Assembly (NCBI GenBank): GCA_934162665.1
Contig: CAKPJN010000002.1
Location: 1 to 64,000 of the forward strand
Direction: 5' to 3'
DNA length: 64,000 nucleotides
Source: an uncultured Bacilli bacterium
Lineage (GTDB): Bacteria > Bacillota_I > Bacilli_A > RF39 > UBA660
Part shown: positions 26,000 to 35,180 of the stretch, piece by piece
How positions within the stretch are numbered: the stretch's first letter is position 1
Layout: every line of letters begins with the position of its first letter
Program-made: the position numbers and the translations under genes
The notes under the pieces: generated by a model
What the model was told of the DNA's origin: nothing
Database searches by the model: none
What the model saw: only the letters and a program-made list of their open reading frames with translations

Positions 26000-26442
26000 T
26001 TTTTCATTTTTCTATTTCTCATAATTAAATCTAATCTAGCTGCTCTTGAAATTTGATTTTCAAATGATCTATATGATGTAGGAATAACAATTTCCACCCC
26101 ATTATCAAATAATACCTTAGTAGAATTATTATCTACTTTTTGATAACTTCTAACTCTTTTTAAAGATATCCATACACAATCATCTGAATCTGGAGAATTA
26201 GTAGGAAAAACAACTAAATTATTACTATCTTCTACAATAATAGGTAATTTATACTGAGCACCTAAAATTTCTCTAGCGCCTTCCTTTCTACCATCATAAG
26301 TACTACCAAAATATTTACAACTTTCTTCCATAATTTTAAATGGACTTTGATCTACACTAAACTTTTCATAATCCTCATATACTAAACTCTCATTTTTATC
26401 AGGCATAATTAACAGTGTCCCATTACTAATTTCATACTTCAT
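25996..26442 (-). CDS. comK: ComK-family competence transcription factor
   Basis: 148 residues. The central block SCKYFGSTYDGRKEGARE, followed by LPIIVEDSNNLVVFPT, CVWISL and IPTSYRSFENQISRAARL, corresponds to the core of ComK, the activator of DNA-uptake genes in Bacillus. Most of the domain is present; the C-terminal tail is shorter than in Bacillus ComK (192 residues). Placement between dnaN and recF is unusual: Bacillus has the S4-domain gene yaaA there. Upstream lie a hairpin next to the GGGGG ribosome-binding site and a phased hexamer array. Confidence 0.88.
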   Translation of the reverse strand: MKYEISNGTLLIMPDKNESLVYEDYEKFSVDQSPFKIMEESCKYFGSTYDGRKEGAREILGAQYKLPIIVEDSNNLVVFPTNSPDSDDCVWISLKRVRSYQKVDNNSTKVLFDNGVEIVIPTSYRSFENQISRAARLDLIMRNRKMKK

Positions 26443-26460
26443 TTTATTTCCCCCTTTTAT

Positions 26461-26481
26461 GAAAGCAAATTACCTGCTTTC
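26461..26481 (-). promoter_or_regulatory. Hairpin in the comK leader
   Basis: A perfect 7-bp stem (GAAAGCA/TGCTTTC, 7-base loop) lies six bases upstream of the GGGGG ribosome-binding site of comK in the minus-strand transcript. It has no T-run, so it is more likely a translation or stability element than a terminator. Confidence 0.5.
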
Positions 26482-26503
26482 ACATATAAATTATCATAAA
26501 TTA

Positions 26504-26549
26504 TTGTCGTTTTTTGTCGGAATATGTCAAACATTGTAGAAATTTGTCG
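26504..26549. repeat. Five TTGTCG-like hexamers with exact 10-base spacing upstream of comK
   Basis: On the plus strand: TTGTCG at 26504, TTGTCG at 26514, ATGTCA at 26524, TTGTAG at 26534 and TTGTCG at 26544. All copies lie on one face of the helix. The minus-strand TTGACA (26525-26530) inside the array could be the comK -35, with GACAAT 16 bases on as a weak -10. This fits an operator for a cooperative DNA-binding protein. Confidence 0.55.
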
Positions 26550-26554
26550 AAAAA

Positions 26555-26586
26555 ATAGAAAAATAAAAGAACTATTTAAGTCCTTC
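26555..26586 (-). terminator. dnaN terminator
   Basis: AAGGACT/AGTTCTT stem (one wobble) with a five-base loop, followed on the minus strand by a T-rich tract, about 40 bases past the dnaN stop. Confidence 0.65.
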
Positions 26587-26623
26587 TATAATATATATTA
26601 GCTAAATTTATAACAATACCCTA

Positions 26624-27751
26624 CTAATATGTTCTAATTGGTAATACTAACTGTGTTAAAGTTTCATCTTCACTTGATTTAATTAAAATTGGTTTAACTT
26701 CTCCTACAAAGTGAATATCAACATTTTCTGTGGAAAAACTCTTTAATGCTTCCATCATATATTTAGCACTAAATGATATTTTAATATCTTCTGTATTATT
26801 TTTAACAATATTCATCTTTTCTTCCACTCTACCAATCTCAGCAGATGAACTTTTCAAAATTAACACATTTTCTTTAGTTTCTAAAGTAACAACATTCTTC
26901 TCTTTATCACTTGTTAAAATACTAACACGATCAATAACATCATAAAAATCATTTAAATTAGTACTAACAACTAACAAATCCTCATCAGGTAATAAATTTG
27001 AAGTATTTGGATAAGTACCATTAATAAGTCTAGATTCAAACTTCAAGTTTTTATTTTTAAATAATATCTTATTATTAAATATATGTAATTCTACATCACT
27101 ATCTTCATCTGATAATATTCTAGAAAATTCTAAAATATTATGACTAGGTATAACAATATTATAATTTTCATCACTATTCTTATCTAATCTAACAACTTTT
27201 CTAGCTAGTCTATAAGAATCAGTAGAATTACATTCTAATAAATCCCCTACTATATTAAAATTAATACCAGTAAGAATTGGTTTACTTTCTTCAGCAGAAG
27301 CTGCAAACGCTGTTTGACCAACAATACTCTTAAAAACACTTGCCTTTAAAGTAATTTTCTTCTTACTTTCTTCTAAACCAATATTAGGATATTCACTTTC
27401 ACTAATACCATTTAAATTAAATTCACTATTTTCTGTATAAATAAGTATCTTTAATTCATCTACTACCTCTATATTAATATATTTATCAGGTAACTTTCTA
27501 ACTATATCTAAGATATACTTACCTTGAATAATAATACTACCTTCACTTTCTACTTTAAAATCATCTTCATTATTAGATTCAATTAAAGTTTGAATAGTAA
27601 TATCATTATCACTAGCTGTTAAAGTAAGCCCCTTTTTCTTTAATTCAAATTTAACACCAGCTAAAACAGGTATTAGGTTTTTAGTGGAAATAGCCTTTGA
27701 TACTTTATTTAAAGCTTCTAATAATAATTCTTTTTTAATTGTAAATTTCAT
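26624..27751 (-). CDS. dnaN: DNA polymerase III beta sliding clamp
   Basis: 375 residues, normal for a clamp subunit with three repeated domains. It begins MKFTIKKELLLEALNKVSKAIS and ends LTQLVLPIRTY, the hydrophobic-pocket-forming C-terminus (consensus xxxPMR). It sits downstream of dnaA across a 132-base gap with DnaA boxes. Confidence 0.97.
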   Translation of the reverse strand: MKFTIKKELLLEALNKVSKAISTKNLIPVLAGVKFELKKKGLTLTASDNDITIQTLIESNNEDDFKVESEGSIIIQGKYILDIVRKLPDKYINIEVVDELKILIYTENSEFNLNGISESEYPNIGLEESKKKITLKASVFKSIVGQTAFAASAEESKPILTGINFNIVGDLLECNSTDSYRLARKVVRLDKNSDENYNIVIPSHNILEFSRILSDEDSDVELHIFNNKILFKNKNLKFESRLINGTYPNTSNLLPDEDLLVVSTNLNDFYDVIDRVSILTSDKEKNVVTLETKENVLILKSSSAEIGRVEEKMNIVKNNTEDIKISFSAKYMMEALKSFSTENVDIHFVGEVKPILIKSSEDETLTQLVLPIRTY

Positions 27752-27792
27752 ATATATATTCCTTCTTTCTTTTATGTTTTTTTTATTATTAC

Positions 27793-27863
27793 TGTGGAAA
27801 AAGTTTAAAACTCAATTTTTCTATTATATTGTAACAAATAATCAAAATTTTACTTGTGGATAA
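27793..27863 (-). promoter_or_regulatory. DnaA boxes in the dnaA-dnaN gap
   Basis: Minus-strand TTATCCACA (27855-27863, perfect) and TTTTCCACA (27793-27801, one mismatch). Together with boxes upstream of dnaA this gives the bipartite origin layout known in Bacillus. Another perfect box lies inside dnaA at 28746-28754. Confidence 0.7.
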
Positions 27864-27883
27864 AAATAAAGTTTTAATTTTTT

Positions 27884-29272
27884 TTACACAATTCCAATAT
27901 CTTTTTTCAATTTTTCTATTATATTAGCTAAGTCTTTATTCACTTTTATTTCATTCTCAATCTTTTCAACAGAATGCATAACTGTGGAATGATCTTTTCC
28001 ACCAAATTCTGTTCCTATTTTAGGAAAAGATTCACTTGTCATAGTTCTACACAAGTACATTGCGATTTGTCTTGGAAATGAAATATTTGAACTTCTCTTT
28101 TTACTTCTTATATCTTCCACTGATATTTGAAAGTATTCAGATACAATCTTTTGAATTCTATGAATATCATTTTTCTCACTCATACCCTTACTAATAAAGT
28201 CTTTTAATGCTTCAATTGCAAGGTCTAAAGTAATTGTTGCCCCACCCATAATTGTAGAATAAGCAACAAGTCTTGTAATAGAACCTTCTAATTGTCTAAC
28301 ATCAGTTCCTATATTAGATGCAATATATTCTACTACATCCTCAGGTATTTCTTTTTCAAAGTTTCCAGCCGCTATCTTCTTTTTTAAAATAGCCGTTCTT
28401 AATGAGAAGTCTGGGGGAAATATATTAACTGTTAATCCCCAACAAAATCTAGTTCGAAGTCTATCTTCAAGTAACTTTAAGTCATCTGGAGATCTATCCG
28501 ATGAAATAATAATTTGTTTACTATCATTATATAAAGTATTAAAGGTGTGGAAAAATTCTTGTTGTGTCTGTGTTGCTCCCCCAAGAAATTGAATATCATC
28601 AATTATTAATACATCAATATTACGGTACTTATTTTTAAAGAAGTCAATATAATTAAAATTAGTCCCCTTCTCGTCTCTTTTACTAGTACCAACAAAGTCT
28701 TCAATAAATTGATCACTATTTACATATAATACACGTCTATTACTATTATCCACAATATAATTTCCAATAGCATGCATCAAATGTGTTTTACCAAGTCCAC
28801 TATTTCCATAAATAAAAAGTGGATTATACATATTACCTGGATTTTCTGCAACACTTAAAGCAGCTGCATGAGCAAATTTATTACTATTACCAACAATAAA
28901 GTTATCAAAATTGTATTTTTTATTTAAATTTGAATTAACTGTATTATTTGGAACACCAGGTGAAAAATTATTATCAACAAGATTTGTGGAAATTTTCTTT
29001 TTTTCTTCTTCCTCTTTTTCATCTATTTCTTCTTTTAACATAAAAACAAGTTCAAAATTAGTATCAGTAATATCATTTAATTTAGAAACAATAATATCAG
29101 AATAGTTATCCATTAAATGTTTTTTATGAATTGGCATAGGTACAATTATATAGGCCTTACCATTATCTAACTTATATAATTCAGTATCCATAAACCAGGT
29201 ATCGAAAGATAGTGAAGTTAGTTCATCTTTTATTTGCTTTAAAAAATTAGCCCATATAACATCGACATTCAT
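27884..29272 (-). CDS. dnaA: Chromosomal replication initiator DnaA
   Basis: 462 residues. Domain I begins NVDVIWANFLKQIKDEL, then an acidic linker; Walker A GNSGLGKTHL, Walker B IDDIQFL, and the domain IV signature GGKDHSTVMHS are present. ATG 29272 is chosen because GGAG lies about eight bases upstream; an in-frame start 36 bases further upstream lacks support. It is the first gene of the minus-strand replichore. Confidence 0.98.
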   Translation of the reverse strand: MNVDVIWANFLKQIKDELTSLSFDTWFMDTELYKLDNGKAYIIVPMPIHKKHLMDNYSDIIVSKLNDITDTNFELVFMLKEEIDEKEEEEKKKISTNLVDNNFSPGVPNNTVNSNLNKKYNFDNFIVGNSNKFAHAAALSVAENPGNMYNPLFIYGNSGLGKTHLMHAIGNYIVDNSNRRVLYVNSDQFIEDFVGTSKRDEKGTNFNYIDFFKNKYRNIDVLIIDDIQFLGGATQTQQEFFHTFNTLYNDSKQIIISSDRSPDDLKLLEDRLRTRFCWGLTVNIFPPDFSLRTAILKKKIAAGNFEKEIPEDVVEYIASNIGTDVRQLEGSITRLVAYSTIMGGATITLDLAIEALKDFISKGMSEKNDIHRIQKIVSEYFQISVEDIRSKKRSSNISFPRQIAMYLCRTMTSESFPKIGTEFGGKDHSTVMHSVEKIENEIKVNKDLANIIEKLKKDIGIV

Positions 29273-29308
29273 TCCACCATCTCCCCACAAGATAAATAAG
29301 TTAAACAT

Positions 29309-29530
29309 AGTGTACCTTAATTTGTGTAAAAAAGGAACACTAAAATTAAAAAAAAATTAATTCACAAGTAATTCACAATTTTATCCACAAATAAAACTTA
29401 TATAAATAAAAGAATAAATTAAGTTTTCCACATTTTCCACAATTTTTTTTAAACATAGCTAAAAAAAATAATCAACAGGTCTGTGGATATTGTGAAAAAT
29501 GTCGAAAAAAGTCTAAATTTAATATATTTG
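29309..29530. other. oriC: Replication origin region (oriC) upstream of dnaA
   Basis: The gap between divergent dnaA and rpmH contains TTATCCACA (29381-29389), two adjacent TTTTCCACA (29424-29432, 29433-29441) and minus-strand ATATCCACA (29482-29490), surrounded by A/T tracts suitable for unwinding. Gene strand bias flips exactly here. An 11-base TGTCGAAAAAA at 29500-29510 recurs next to the hexamer array upstream of comK. Confidence 0.85.
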
Positions 29531-29531
29531 A

Positions 29532-29561
29532 TTGACAAAAACCATAAATTTTTATTATAAT
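29532..29561 (+). promoter_or_regulatory. rpmH promoter
   Basis: TTGACA (29532-29537), 18-base spacer, TATAAT (29556-29561), consensus elements about 30 bases before the rpmH start. GGAGGTGG is the ribosome-binding site. Confidence 0.85.
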
Positions 29562-29591
29562 AATGGAGATTTATGTCTGGAGGTGGAATAG

Positions 29592-29714
29592 ATGAAAAGA
29601 ACTTATCAACCAAATAATCGTAAAAAAGCTAAAAAATTAGGATTTTTTGCACGTAAAAAAACAAATATATTAAATCGCCGTCGTCGTAAAGGACGTAAAA
29701 GTCTTTGTAAATAA
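29592..29714 (+). CDS. rpmH: 50S ribosomal protein L34
   Basis: 40 residues, starting MKRTYQPNNRKKAKK and ending RRRRKGRKSLCK, the diagnostic L34 pattern; a few residues shorter than the usual 44. Strong promoter and Shine-Dalgarno upstream, hairpin terminator immediately downstream. First gene of the plus-strand replichore. Confidence 0.97.
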   Translation: MKRTYQPNNRKKAKKLGFFARKKTNILNRRRRKGRKSLCK

Positions 29715-29717
29715 TTA

Positions 29718-29744
29718 CCGCTGATACCATTCAGTGGTTTTTTT
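29718..29744 (+). terminator. Terminator-like hairpin between rpmH and rnpA
   Basis: 7-bp stem CCGCTGA/TCAGTGG (one G-U pair) followed by seven T. Because rnpA follows within 25 bases with no evident promoter, it probably acts as an attenuator giving more L34 than RNase P protein. Confidence 0.75.
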
Positions 29745-29766
29745 AAATAAAAGGATAGGGTATCTT

Positions 29767-30132
29767 ATGAAAAAAAAATATATAGTAAAAAATCAAAGAG
29801 ATTTTACAAAAATTATAAAAAATAGTCACTTTAAAAAAAATAGTAGCTTAATAATATACTATATAGATAATAATTTAGAATATGATAGATATGGAATATC
29901 AGTAGGAAAAAAGCTAGGTAATGCTGTTTTTAGAAATAAATATAAAAGAAAGTTACGAGCAATTATAGATAATAACAAAAAAGACTATGTAAATTATAAA
30001 GATTATATTATAATATTAAGAGAAAGTGGTTCAAAAAAAGAATATAAAAAATTAGAAGAAGATTTTTTATTACTAATTGAATCAATTAATAAAGGAGAAA
30101 AATATGAAAAGGAAAAAACAAAAGAAGTTTAA
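29767..30132 (+). CDS. rnpA: Ribonuclease P protein component
   Basis: 121 residues. The central RGxGNAVxRNxxKR motif is represented by GKKLGNAVFRNKYKRKLR. The protein binds the RNase P RNA and helps process tRNA 5' ends. ATG 29767 is chosen because GGATAGGG precedes it. The 3' end overlaps yidC by 29 bases. Confidence 0.94.
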   Translation: MKKKYIVKNQRDFTKIIKNSHFKKNSSLIIYYIDNNLEYDRYGISVGKKLGNAVFRNKYKRKLRAIIDNNKKDYVNYKDYIIILRESGSKKEYKKLEEDFLLLIESINKGEKYEKEKTKEV

Positions 30133-31042
30133 AATAGTTTTGATAATCTTACTTTTATTAATAACAACAGGTTGTACAACAACTTTAACTGATAAAAATA
30201 AAAAAGCTGTTAAAAATGAAGTAACAGGTCAAAATTTAACAAAAAATATAATTTGTCAGCCAACAGATAAAAAAATCACTGAACTTTATAAAAAACATAG
30301 TGTAAAAATAGAAAAATTACCAACTTGTGATAAATTTACTCCAACTTCTGGAAAATATGAAGGATTATGGACTAGTATTTTTGTAAAACCCTTAGCTTTT
30401 GCATTATTATGGTTTGGTAGATTAGTAGGAAATAATGGTATTTCATTAATCATCATAAGTTTAATTATTAGATTAATTGCTTTCCCAGTAACTAAAAAAA
30501 CAGCTTTACAATCAGAATTAATGAAAAAAGCTCAACCAGAATTAAATAGAATTCAAAAGAAATATGCTAATAAACAAGATCAAGAATCTATGATGAAACA
30601 AAGTCAAGAAATGATGATGGTTTATAAGAAATATAATATAAGTCCAATGTCAGGATGTCTATTTTCAATGCTTCAATTACCATTATTTATAGCCTTCTTT
30701 GAAGCTGTTCAAAGAACACCAGCTATTTTTGAAGATAAACTATTAGGTTTACAATTAGGAACAACACCAAGTGTTGGAATTACATCAGTAACATGGTATG
30801 CATATTTAATAGTAGTAATATTAATAGGAGTAACAACTTTCTACTCATTAAAAATGAATATGACTAGTTCACCAGAAGAAATAAATATGAAAATGATGCC
30901 AGTTATGATGACCGTTATGATTTTATTAACATCATTATTCATTCCAGCAGCTCTAGGAATTTATTGGATTACATCAAATTTATTTACAATACTTCAAAAT
31001 ATTTTAGTAAAAAGGAGTAAGGCTGAACATGGAAAAGCATAA
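30104..31042 (+). CDS. yidC: Membrane protein insertase YidC/OxaA
   Basis: 312 residues. It begins with a lipoprotein signal (lipobox ITTGC, Cys24), then a periplasm-side segment and five membrane helices with the YidC signature region (LAFALLWFGRLVGNNGISL, then MSGCLFSMLQLPLFIAFFE). It inserts membrane proteins with or without Sec. AAAGGAG lies seven bases before the ATG, inside rnpA. Confidence 0.95.
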   Translation: MKRKKQKKFKIVLIILLLLITTGCTTTLTDKNKKAVKNEVTGQNLTKNIICQPTDKKITELYKKHSVKIEKLPTCDKFTPTSGKYEGLWTSIFVKPLAFALLWFGRLVGNNGISLIIISLIIRLIAFPVTKKTALQSELMKKAQPELNRIQKKYANKQDQESMMKQSQEMMMVYKKYNISPMSGCLFSMLQLPLFIAFFEAVQRTPAIFEDKLLGLQLGTTPSVGITSVTWYAYLIVVILIGVTTFYSLKMNMTSSPEEINMKMMPVMMTVMILLTSLFIPAALGIYWITSNLFTILQNILVKRSKAEHGKA

Positions 31043-31640
31043 TTATAATGGAAAAACAAAAGAAGAAGCAATTAAAAATGCTACTATAGATTTACAAGAA
31101 TTAGAAGAAAATCTAATTATTATTGAAAAAGAACCTCAAAAATCTGGACTTTTTAAAAGTAAAAAAATAGATATAGAAGTAATAGAAAAAAGAGAAGTAA
31201 AGAAATTTATTAAAGAATATTTACAAAACTTCTTAAAAGATTTAGGATTTAATTCTAATATAGAATTTAAAAATGATGATATTCCAATTTATACAATATA
31301 TTCAGATAATGATGCACTACTAATTGGTAAGAATGGAAAAAATTTACATGCTTTAGAAATAATCTTATCTCAAGTATTAAAAAAAGAATTAGGAATCCAA
31401 TTTAAATTTATTTTAGATATTAATTCTTATAAAGAAAAAAGAGAAAAAACAATAGAACGTTTAGCAAGAAACATTGCGAAAGAAGTAGCCGCAACTAAAG
31501 TAGAAACTAAATTAGATTCAATGAATTCTTATGAAAGAAGAATAGTTCATCAAATACTATCAAATAATAAACATGTCTATACAGAAAGTGTAGGCGAAGA
31601 ACCAAATAGATGTGTAGTAATAAAACCAAAAAATGATTAA
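31029..31640 (+). CDS. jag: RNA-binding protein KhpB (Jag/EloR)
   Basis: 203 residues with the three-part Jag architecture: Jag-N domain (about 1-50), KH domain containing LIGKNGKNLHAL (about 97-108), and R3H domain with SYERRIVHQIL (about 166-176). Family members regulate cell elongation and division. It overlaps the end of yidC by 14 bases, the usual arrangement. Confidence 0.93.
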   Translation: MEKHNYNGKTKEEAIKNATIDLQELEENLIIIEKEPQKSGLFKSKKIDIEVIEKREVKKFIKEYLQNFLKDLGFNSNIEFKNDDIPIYTIYSDNDALLIGKNGKNLHALEIILSQVLKKELGIQFKFILDINSYKEKREKTIERLARNIAKEVAATKVETKLDSMNSYERRIVHQILSNNKHVYTESVGEEPNRCVVIKPKND

Positions 31641-31644
31641 TTTT

Positions 31645-31673
31645 AAAGAAGATAAATAATTCTTCTTTTTTTT
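31645..31673 (+). terminator. Terminator after jag
   Basis: 8-bp stem AAAGAAGA/TCTTCTTT with an 8-base loop and a T run, directly after the jag stop. Confidence 0.75.
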
Positions 31674-31716
31674 GTAGGTTTGTGCTATAATAGGTCAAGA
31701 AAAAGGAGTAAAGTAT

Positions 31717-31920
31717 ATGACAGATATAGAAAAATTGGAAACTTTAAGAAAATTAGAAAAATTACAAAAAGATTATAGTTTAGGTTTAAATTATATAAAA
31801 AACAGTAATAATTCAAAATCATTAGAACAACAATATATAGAAAGACTAAAAGAACTTAAAGAAGAAATATTACAAATAAAACAAACAGATGAAAATAAAA
31901 TAACACAAAGAAGTAAATAA
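31717..31920 (+). CDS. Small hypothetical coiled-coil protein
   Basis: 67 residues, highly charged, with a heptad-like Leu pattern through most of its length (LETLRKLEKLQKDY and IERLKELKEEILQI); no family recognised. AAAAGGAG is a good ribosome-binding site, and a TATAAT (31686-31691) lies upstream. It precedes mnmE by 19 bases and is likely cotranscribed with it. Confidence 0.6.
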   Translation: MTDIEKLETLRKLEKLQKDYSLGLNYIKNSNNSKSLEQQYIERLKELKEEILQIKQTDENKITQRSK

Positions 31921-31939
31921 AAAAGAAAGAGGGAATACT

Positions 31940-33295
31940 ATGAATGATACTATTGCGGCAATATCAACAGCCCTAGGAGTAGGTGCAATCTCAATTGTTA
32001 GAATGAGTGGAAAAGATGCTTTAGAAATAGCTAATAAATTATTTGATGGTTGCGATTTAACAACAGTAAAAAGCCATACTATAAATTATGGACATATCGT
32101 TTACAAAGACGAAATAATTGATGAAGTATTAGTATCAGTAATGATTTCTCCAAAGACTTATACAACTGAAGATATTATAGAAATTAACTGTCATGGTGGT
32201 ATAATTTCTACTAATAAAGTATTAGAACTTCTTTTAGAAAATGGAGCTCGTCTTGCAGAACCGGGTGAATTTACAAAAAGAGCTTTTTTAAATGGAAGAA
32301 TAGATTTAACTCAAAGTGAAGCTGTTATGGATATTATTGATAGTAAAAGTGAAGAAGCTAGAAAAATGGCGATATCAGAACTTAATGGTTCAGTATCAAA
32401 TATGATTAAAGAATTTCGTGATAAATTAAAAAACTTATTATCTCAAATTGAAGTTAACATAGATTATCCAGAATATTATGATATTGAAATAGTAACTAAA
32501 GATAAAATAAAACAAGAACTAACTTATATGAAAGAAAAATTAGAAAAAATAATAGAAGAATCAAAAAACTCTAAAGTAATAAAAGAAGGAATTAAAACTG
32601 TAATAGTAGGAAGACCAAACGTTGGAAAGAGTAGTATTCTAAATAAATTATTACAAAAAGATAAAGCAATAGTTACAAATATAGCTGGAACAACAAGAGA
32701 TATCGTAGAAGGGGAAATCTATCTAGATGGAATTTTATTAAACATAATAGATACCGCAGGAATCAGAGAAACAGAAGATATTATTGAAAAAATAGGTGTT
32801 GAAAAAAGTCTTTCCATGTTAGAAGATGCAGATTTAGTAATAGTTGTTCTAAATAATAATGAATCTCTTACGAAAGAAGATGAAGAAATATTATTAAAAA
32901 CACAAGATACTAAACGAATAATAGTAATAAATAAAACAGATTTAGAAGAAAAAATTGATATATCAAAAGCTAACTTAGAAAATGTTGTAAAAACAACAAC
33001 CAATACTCAAGAAGGAATAACACCGTTAAAAGATAAAATCAAAGAATTATTCAATTTAGAAAATATTAAAACAAAAGATTATACTTATTTAACTAATGCT
33101 AGACAATTAGCTCTTGCTAGTAATGCTTATAACAGTCTAAAAGAAGCGGAAGAAGGAATAAATACTAATTTGCCAATCGATATGGTAGAAATAGATTTAA
33201 AAAATTGTTTTGATACATTAGGCGAAATAATAGGTGAAACATATAGCGAAGAAATAATTGATAATTTATTTGAAAAATTTTGCGTAGGGAAGTGA
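31940..33295 (+). CDS. mnmE: tRNA modification GTPase MnmE
   Basis: 451 residues. N-terminal formyl-THF-binding domain, helical domain, inserted G domain with GRPNVGKSS (G1), IAGTTRD (G2), DTAGI (G3) and NKTD (G4), and the C-terminal CxGK motif (FCVGK). With MnmG it makes the cmnm5 modification at wobble U34. It ends in TGA, showing that TGA is a stop in this organism. Four bases separate it from mnmG. Confidence 0.97.
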   Translation: MNDTIAAISTALGVGAISIVRMSGKDALEIANKLFDGCDLTTVKSHTINYGHIVYKDEIIDEVLVSVMISPKTYTTEDIIEINCHGGIISTNKVLELLLENGARLAEPGEFTKRAFLNGRIDLTQSEAVMDIIDSKSEEARKMAISELNGSVSNMIKEFRDKLKNLLSQIEVNIDYPEYYDIEIVTKDKIKQELTYMKEKLEKIIEESKNSKVIKEGIKTVIVGRPNVGKSSILNKLLQKDKAIVTNIAGTTRDIVEGEIYLDGILLNIIDTAGIRETEDIIEKIGVEKSLSMLEDADLVIVVLNNNESLTKEDEEILLKTQDTKRIIVINKTDLEEKIDISKANLENVVKTTTNTQEGITPLKDKIKELFNLENIKTKDYTYLTNARQLALASNAYNSLKEAEEGINTNLPIDMVEIDLKNCFDTLGEIIGETYSEEIIDNLFEKFCVGK

Positions 33296-33299
33296 TACT

Positions 33300-35180
33300 A
33301 TGGAATACGAAGTAATTGTTGTAGGCGGAGGACATGCTGGATGTGAAGCTGCCCTAGCTTGTGCCAGAAAAAATCATAAAACTTTATTAATAACCGGAAA
33401 TATTAAAAATATTGCTGATATGCCTTGTAATCCATCAATAGGAGGACCAGCTAAAGGTATAGTTGTAAGAGAAATTGATGCACTAGGTGGAGAAATGGGA
33501 AGAAATGCTGACAAAGCAACCCTTCAAATAAAAATGTTAAATACAAAAAAAGGTCCTGCAGTCCAAGCATTAAGAGCTCAAGCTGATAAAAATATTTATC
33601 CACAAGAAATGTTAAAAACCATACAAGAAGAAAAAAAATTAGAAATAAAAGAATCATTAGTAGAAAAACTATTAGTAAATAATAATAAAATTGAAGGAGT
33701 AGAGTTAGAAGACGGTACTAAAATAAACGCCAAAGCTGTCATTTTAACAACCGGTACTTATTTAAAAGCATCTATTCTAGCAGGCTCAACAAAATACTCT
33801 GGAGGGCCTCATGGAGAACGAGAATCAAAATATCTAAGTGACCATCTAAAAGAATTAGGATTTAACATTTTAAGATTAAAAACAGGAACACCACCTAGAA
33901 TTGATAAAGATTCCATAGATTATAGTAAAACCAAATTAGAACAAGGTGACGACATTGAAAGAACTTTCTCATTTGATAATAAATCATATTATAATGTAGA
34001 AAATCAAATACCATGTCACTTAATATATACAACAGAAAAAACTCATCAAATAATTAAAGATCATTTAAATGAATCTAGTATGTATGGAGGATATGTAGAA
34101 GGAATAGGTCCAAGATATTGCCCATCAATAGAAGATAAAGTAGTTAGATTTAAAGATAAAGAAAGACATCAACTATTTTTAGAACCAGAAAGTAATATTA
34201 AAGATGATGAAACTTATGGAAATACCATTTATATTCAAGGATTTTCAACAAGTATGCCACATGAAGTACAAGAAGAAATGGTTCATTCACTTCCAGGACT
34301 TGAACACGCAAAAATATTAAAATATGCTTATGCTATAGAATATGATGCAATCGATTCAAAACAATTAAAAAGATCATTAGAAACTAAATTAATAGAAAAC
34401 TTATATACCGCTGGACAAATAAATGGAACAAGTGGATATGAAGAAGCAGCAGGACAAGGTCTGATAGCTGGTATTAATGCCTCATTAAAATTAGAAGGAA
34501 AAGAACCATTAATCCTAAAAAGAAATGAATCATATATTGGTGTTTTAATAGATGATTTAATAACAAAAGGAGTAAAAGATCCATATAGATTATTAACATC
34601 ACGTGCAGAATATCGTCTATTATTAAGAAATGATAATGCTGACTTGAGATTAAGAGATTATGGATATCAAGTAGGATTAATAAAAGAAGATAAATATCAG
34701 AAATTTCTTAAGAAAAAAGAAGATATCAAAAATCTATTTGCCCTTCTAAAATCAACAAGAATTACTCCTAAAAAAGAAATAAACGAAAAATTAATAAAAA
34801 TGAATAAACAACCCTTAAAAGATGGACTTTCATTATATGAATTACTAAAACGTCCAGAAATTTCTATTGAAGATTTAACTAAATTTATAGAAATTCAATA
34901 TGATCAAGAAGTAAAAGAACAAGTAGAAATTTATACTAAATATGAAGGGTATATAACAAAAGCTAATAAAGAAGCAGAAAAAATGTTATCTCTAGAAAAA
35001 AAGCAAATACCAGAGACTATAGATTATAGTAAAATACCAAATCTAGCTAGTGAAGCCCGTCAAAAATTAACAGAAATTAAACCAACAACAATTTCTCAAG
35101 CCTCTCGTATTAGTGGCGTAAATCCAGCAGACATATCAATATTAATGGTATATCTAAGAAGGAATGGTACTAATGACTAA
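33300..35180 (+). CDS. mnmG: tRNA modification enzyme MnmG (GidA)
   Basis: 626 residues, full length. FAD-binding GGGHAGCEAALACARK near the N-terminus, the conserved CNPSIGGPAKG and GTPPRID segments, ATGQINGTSGYEEAAGQG-type motif (here TAGQINGTSGYEEAAGQG), and the C-terminal helical domain that contacts MnmE. Partner of the preceding gene. Confidence 0.97.
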   Translation: MEYEVIVVGGGHAGCEAALACARKNHKTLLITGNIKNIADMPCNPSIGGPAKGIVVREIDALGGEMGRNADKATLQIKMLNTKKGPAVQALRAQADKNIYPQEMLKTIQEEKKLEIKESLVEKLLVNNNKIEGVELEDGTKINAKAVILTTGTYLKASILAGSTKYSGGPHGERESKYLSDHLKELGFNILRLKTGTPPRIDKDSIDYSKTKLEQGDDIERTFSFDNKSYYNVENQIPCHLIYTTEKTHQIIKDHLNESSMYGGYVEGIGPRYCPSIEDKVVRFKDKERHQLFLEPESNIKDDETYGNTIYIQGFSTSMPHEVQEEMVHSLPGLEHAKILKYAYAIEYDAIDSKQLKRSLETKLIENLYTAGQINGTSGYEEAAGQGLIAGINASLKLEGKEPLILKRNESYIGVLIDDLITKGVKDPYRLLTSRAEYRLLLRNDNADLRLRDYGYQVGLIKEDKYQKFLKKKEDIKNLFALLKSTRITPKKEINEKLIKMNKQPLKDGLSLYELLKRPEISIEDLTKFIEIQYDQEVKEQVEIYTKYEGYITKANKEAEKMLSLEKKQIPETIDYSKIPNLASEARQKLTEIKPTTISQASRISGVNPADISILMVYLRRNGTND

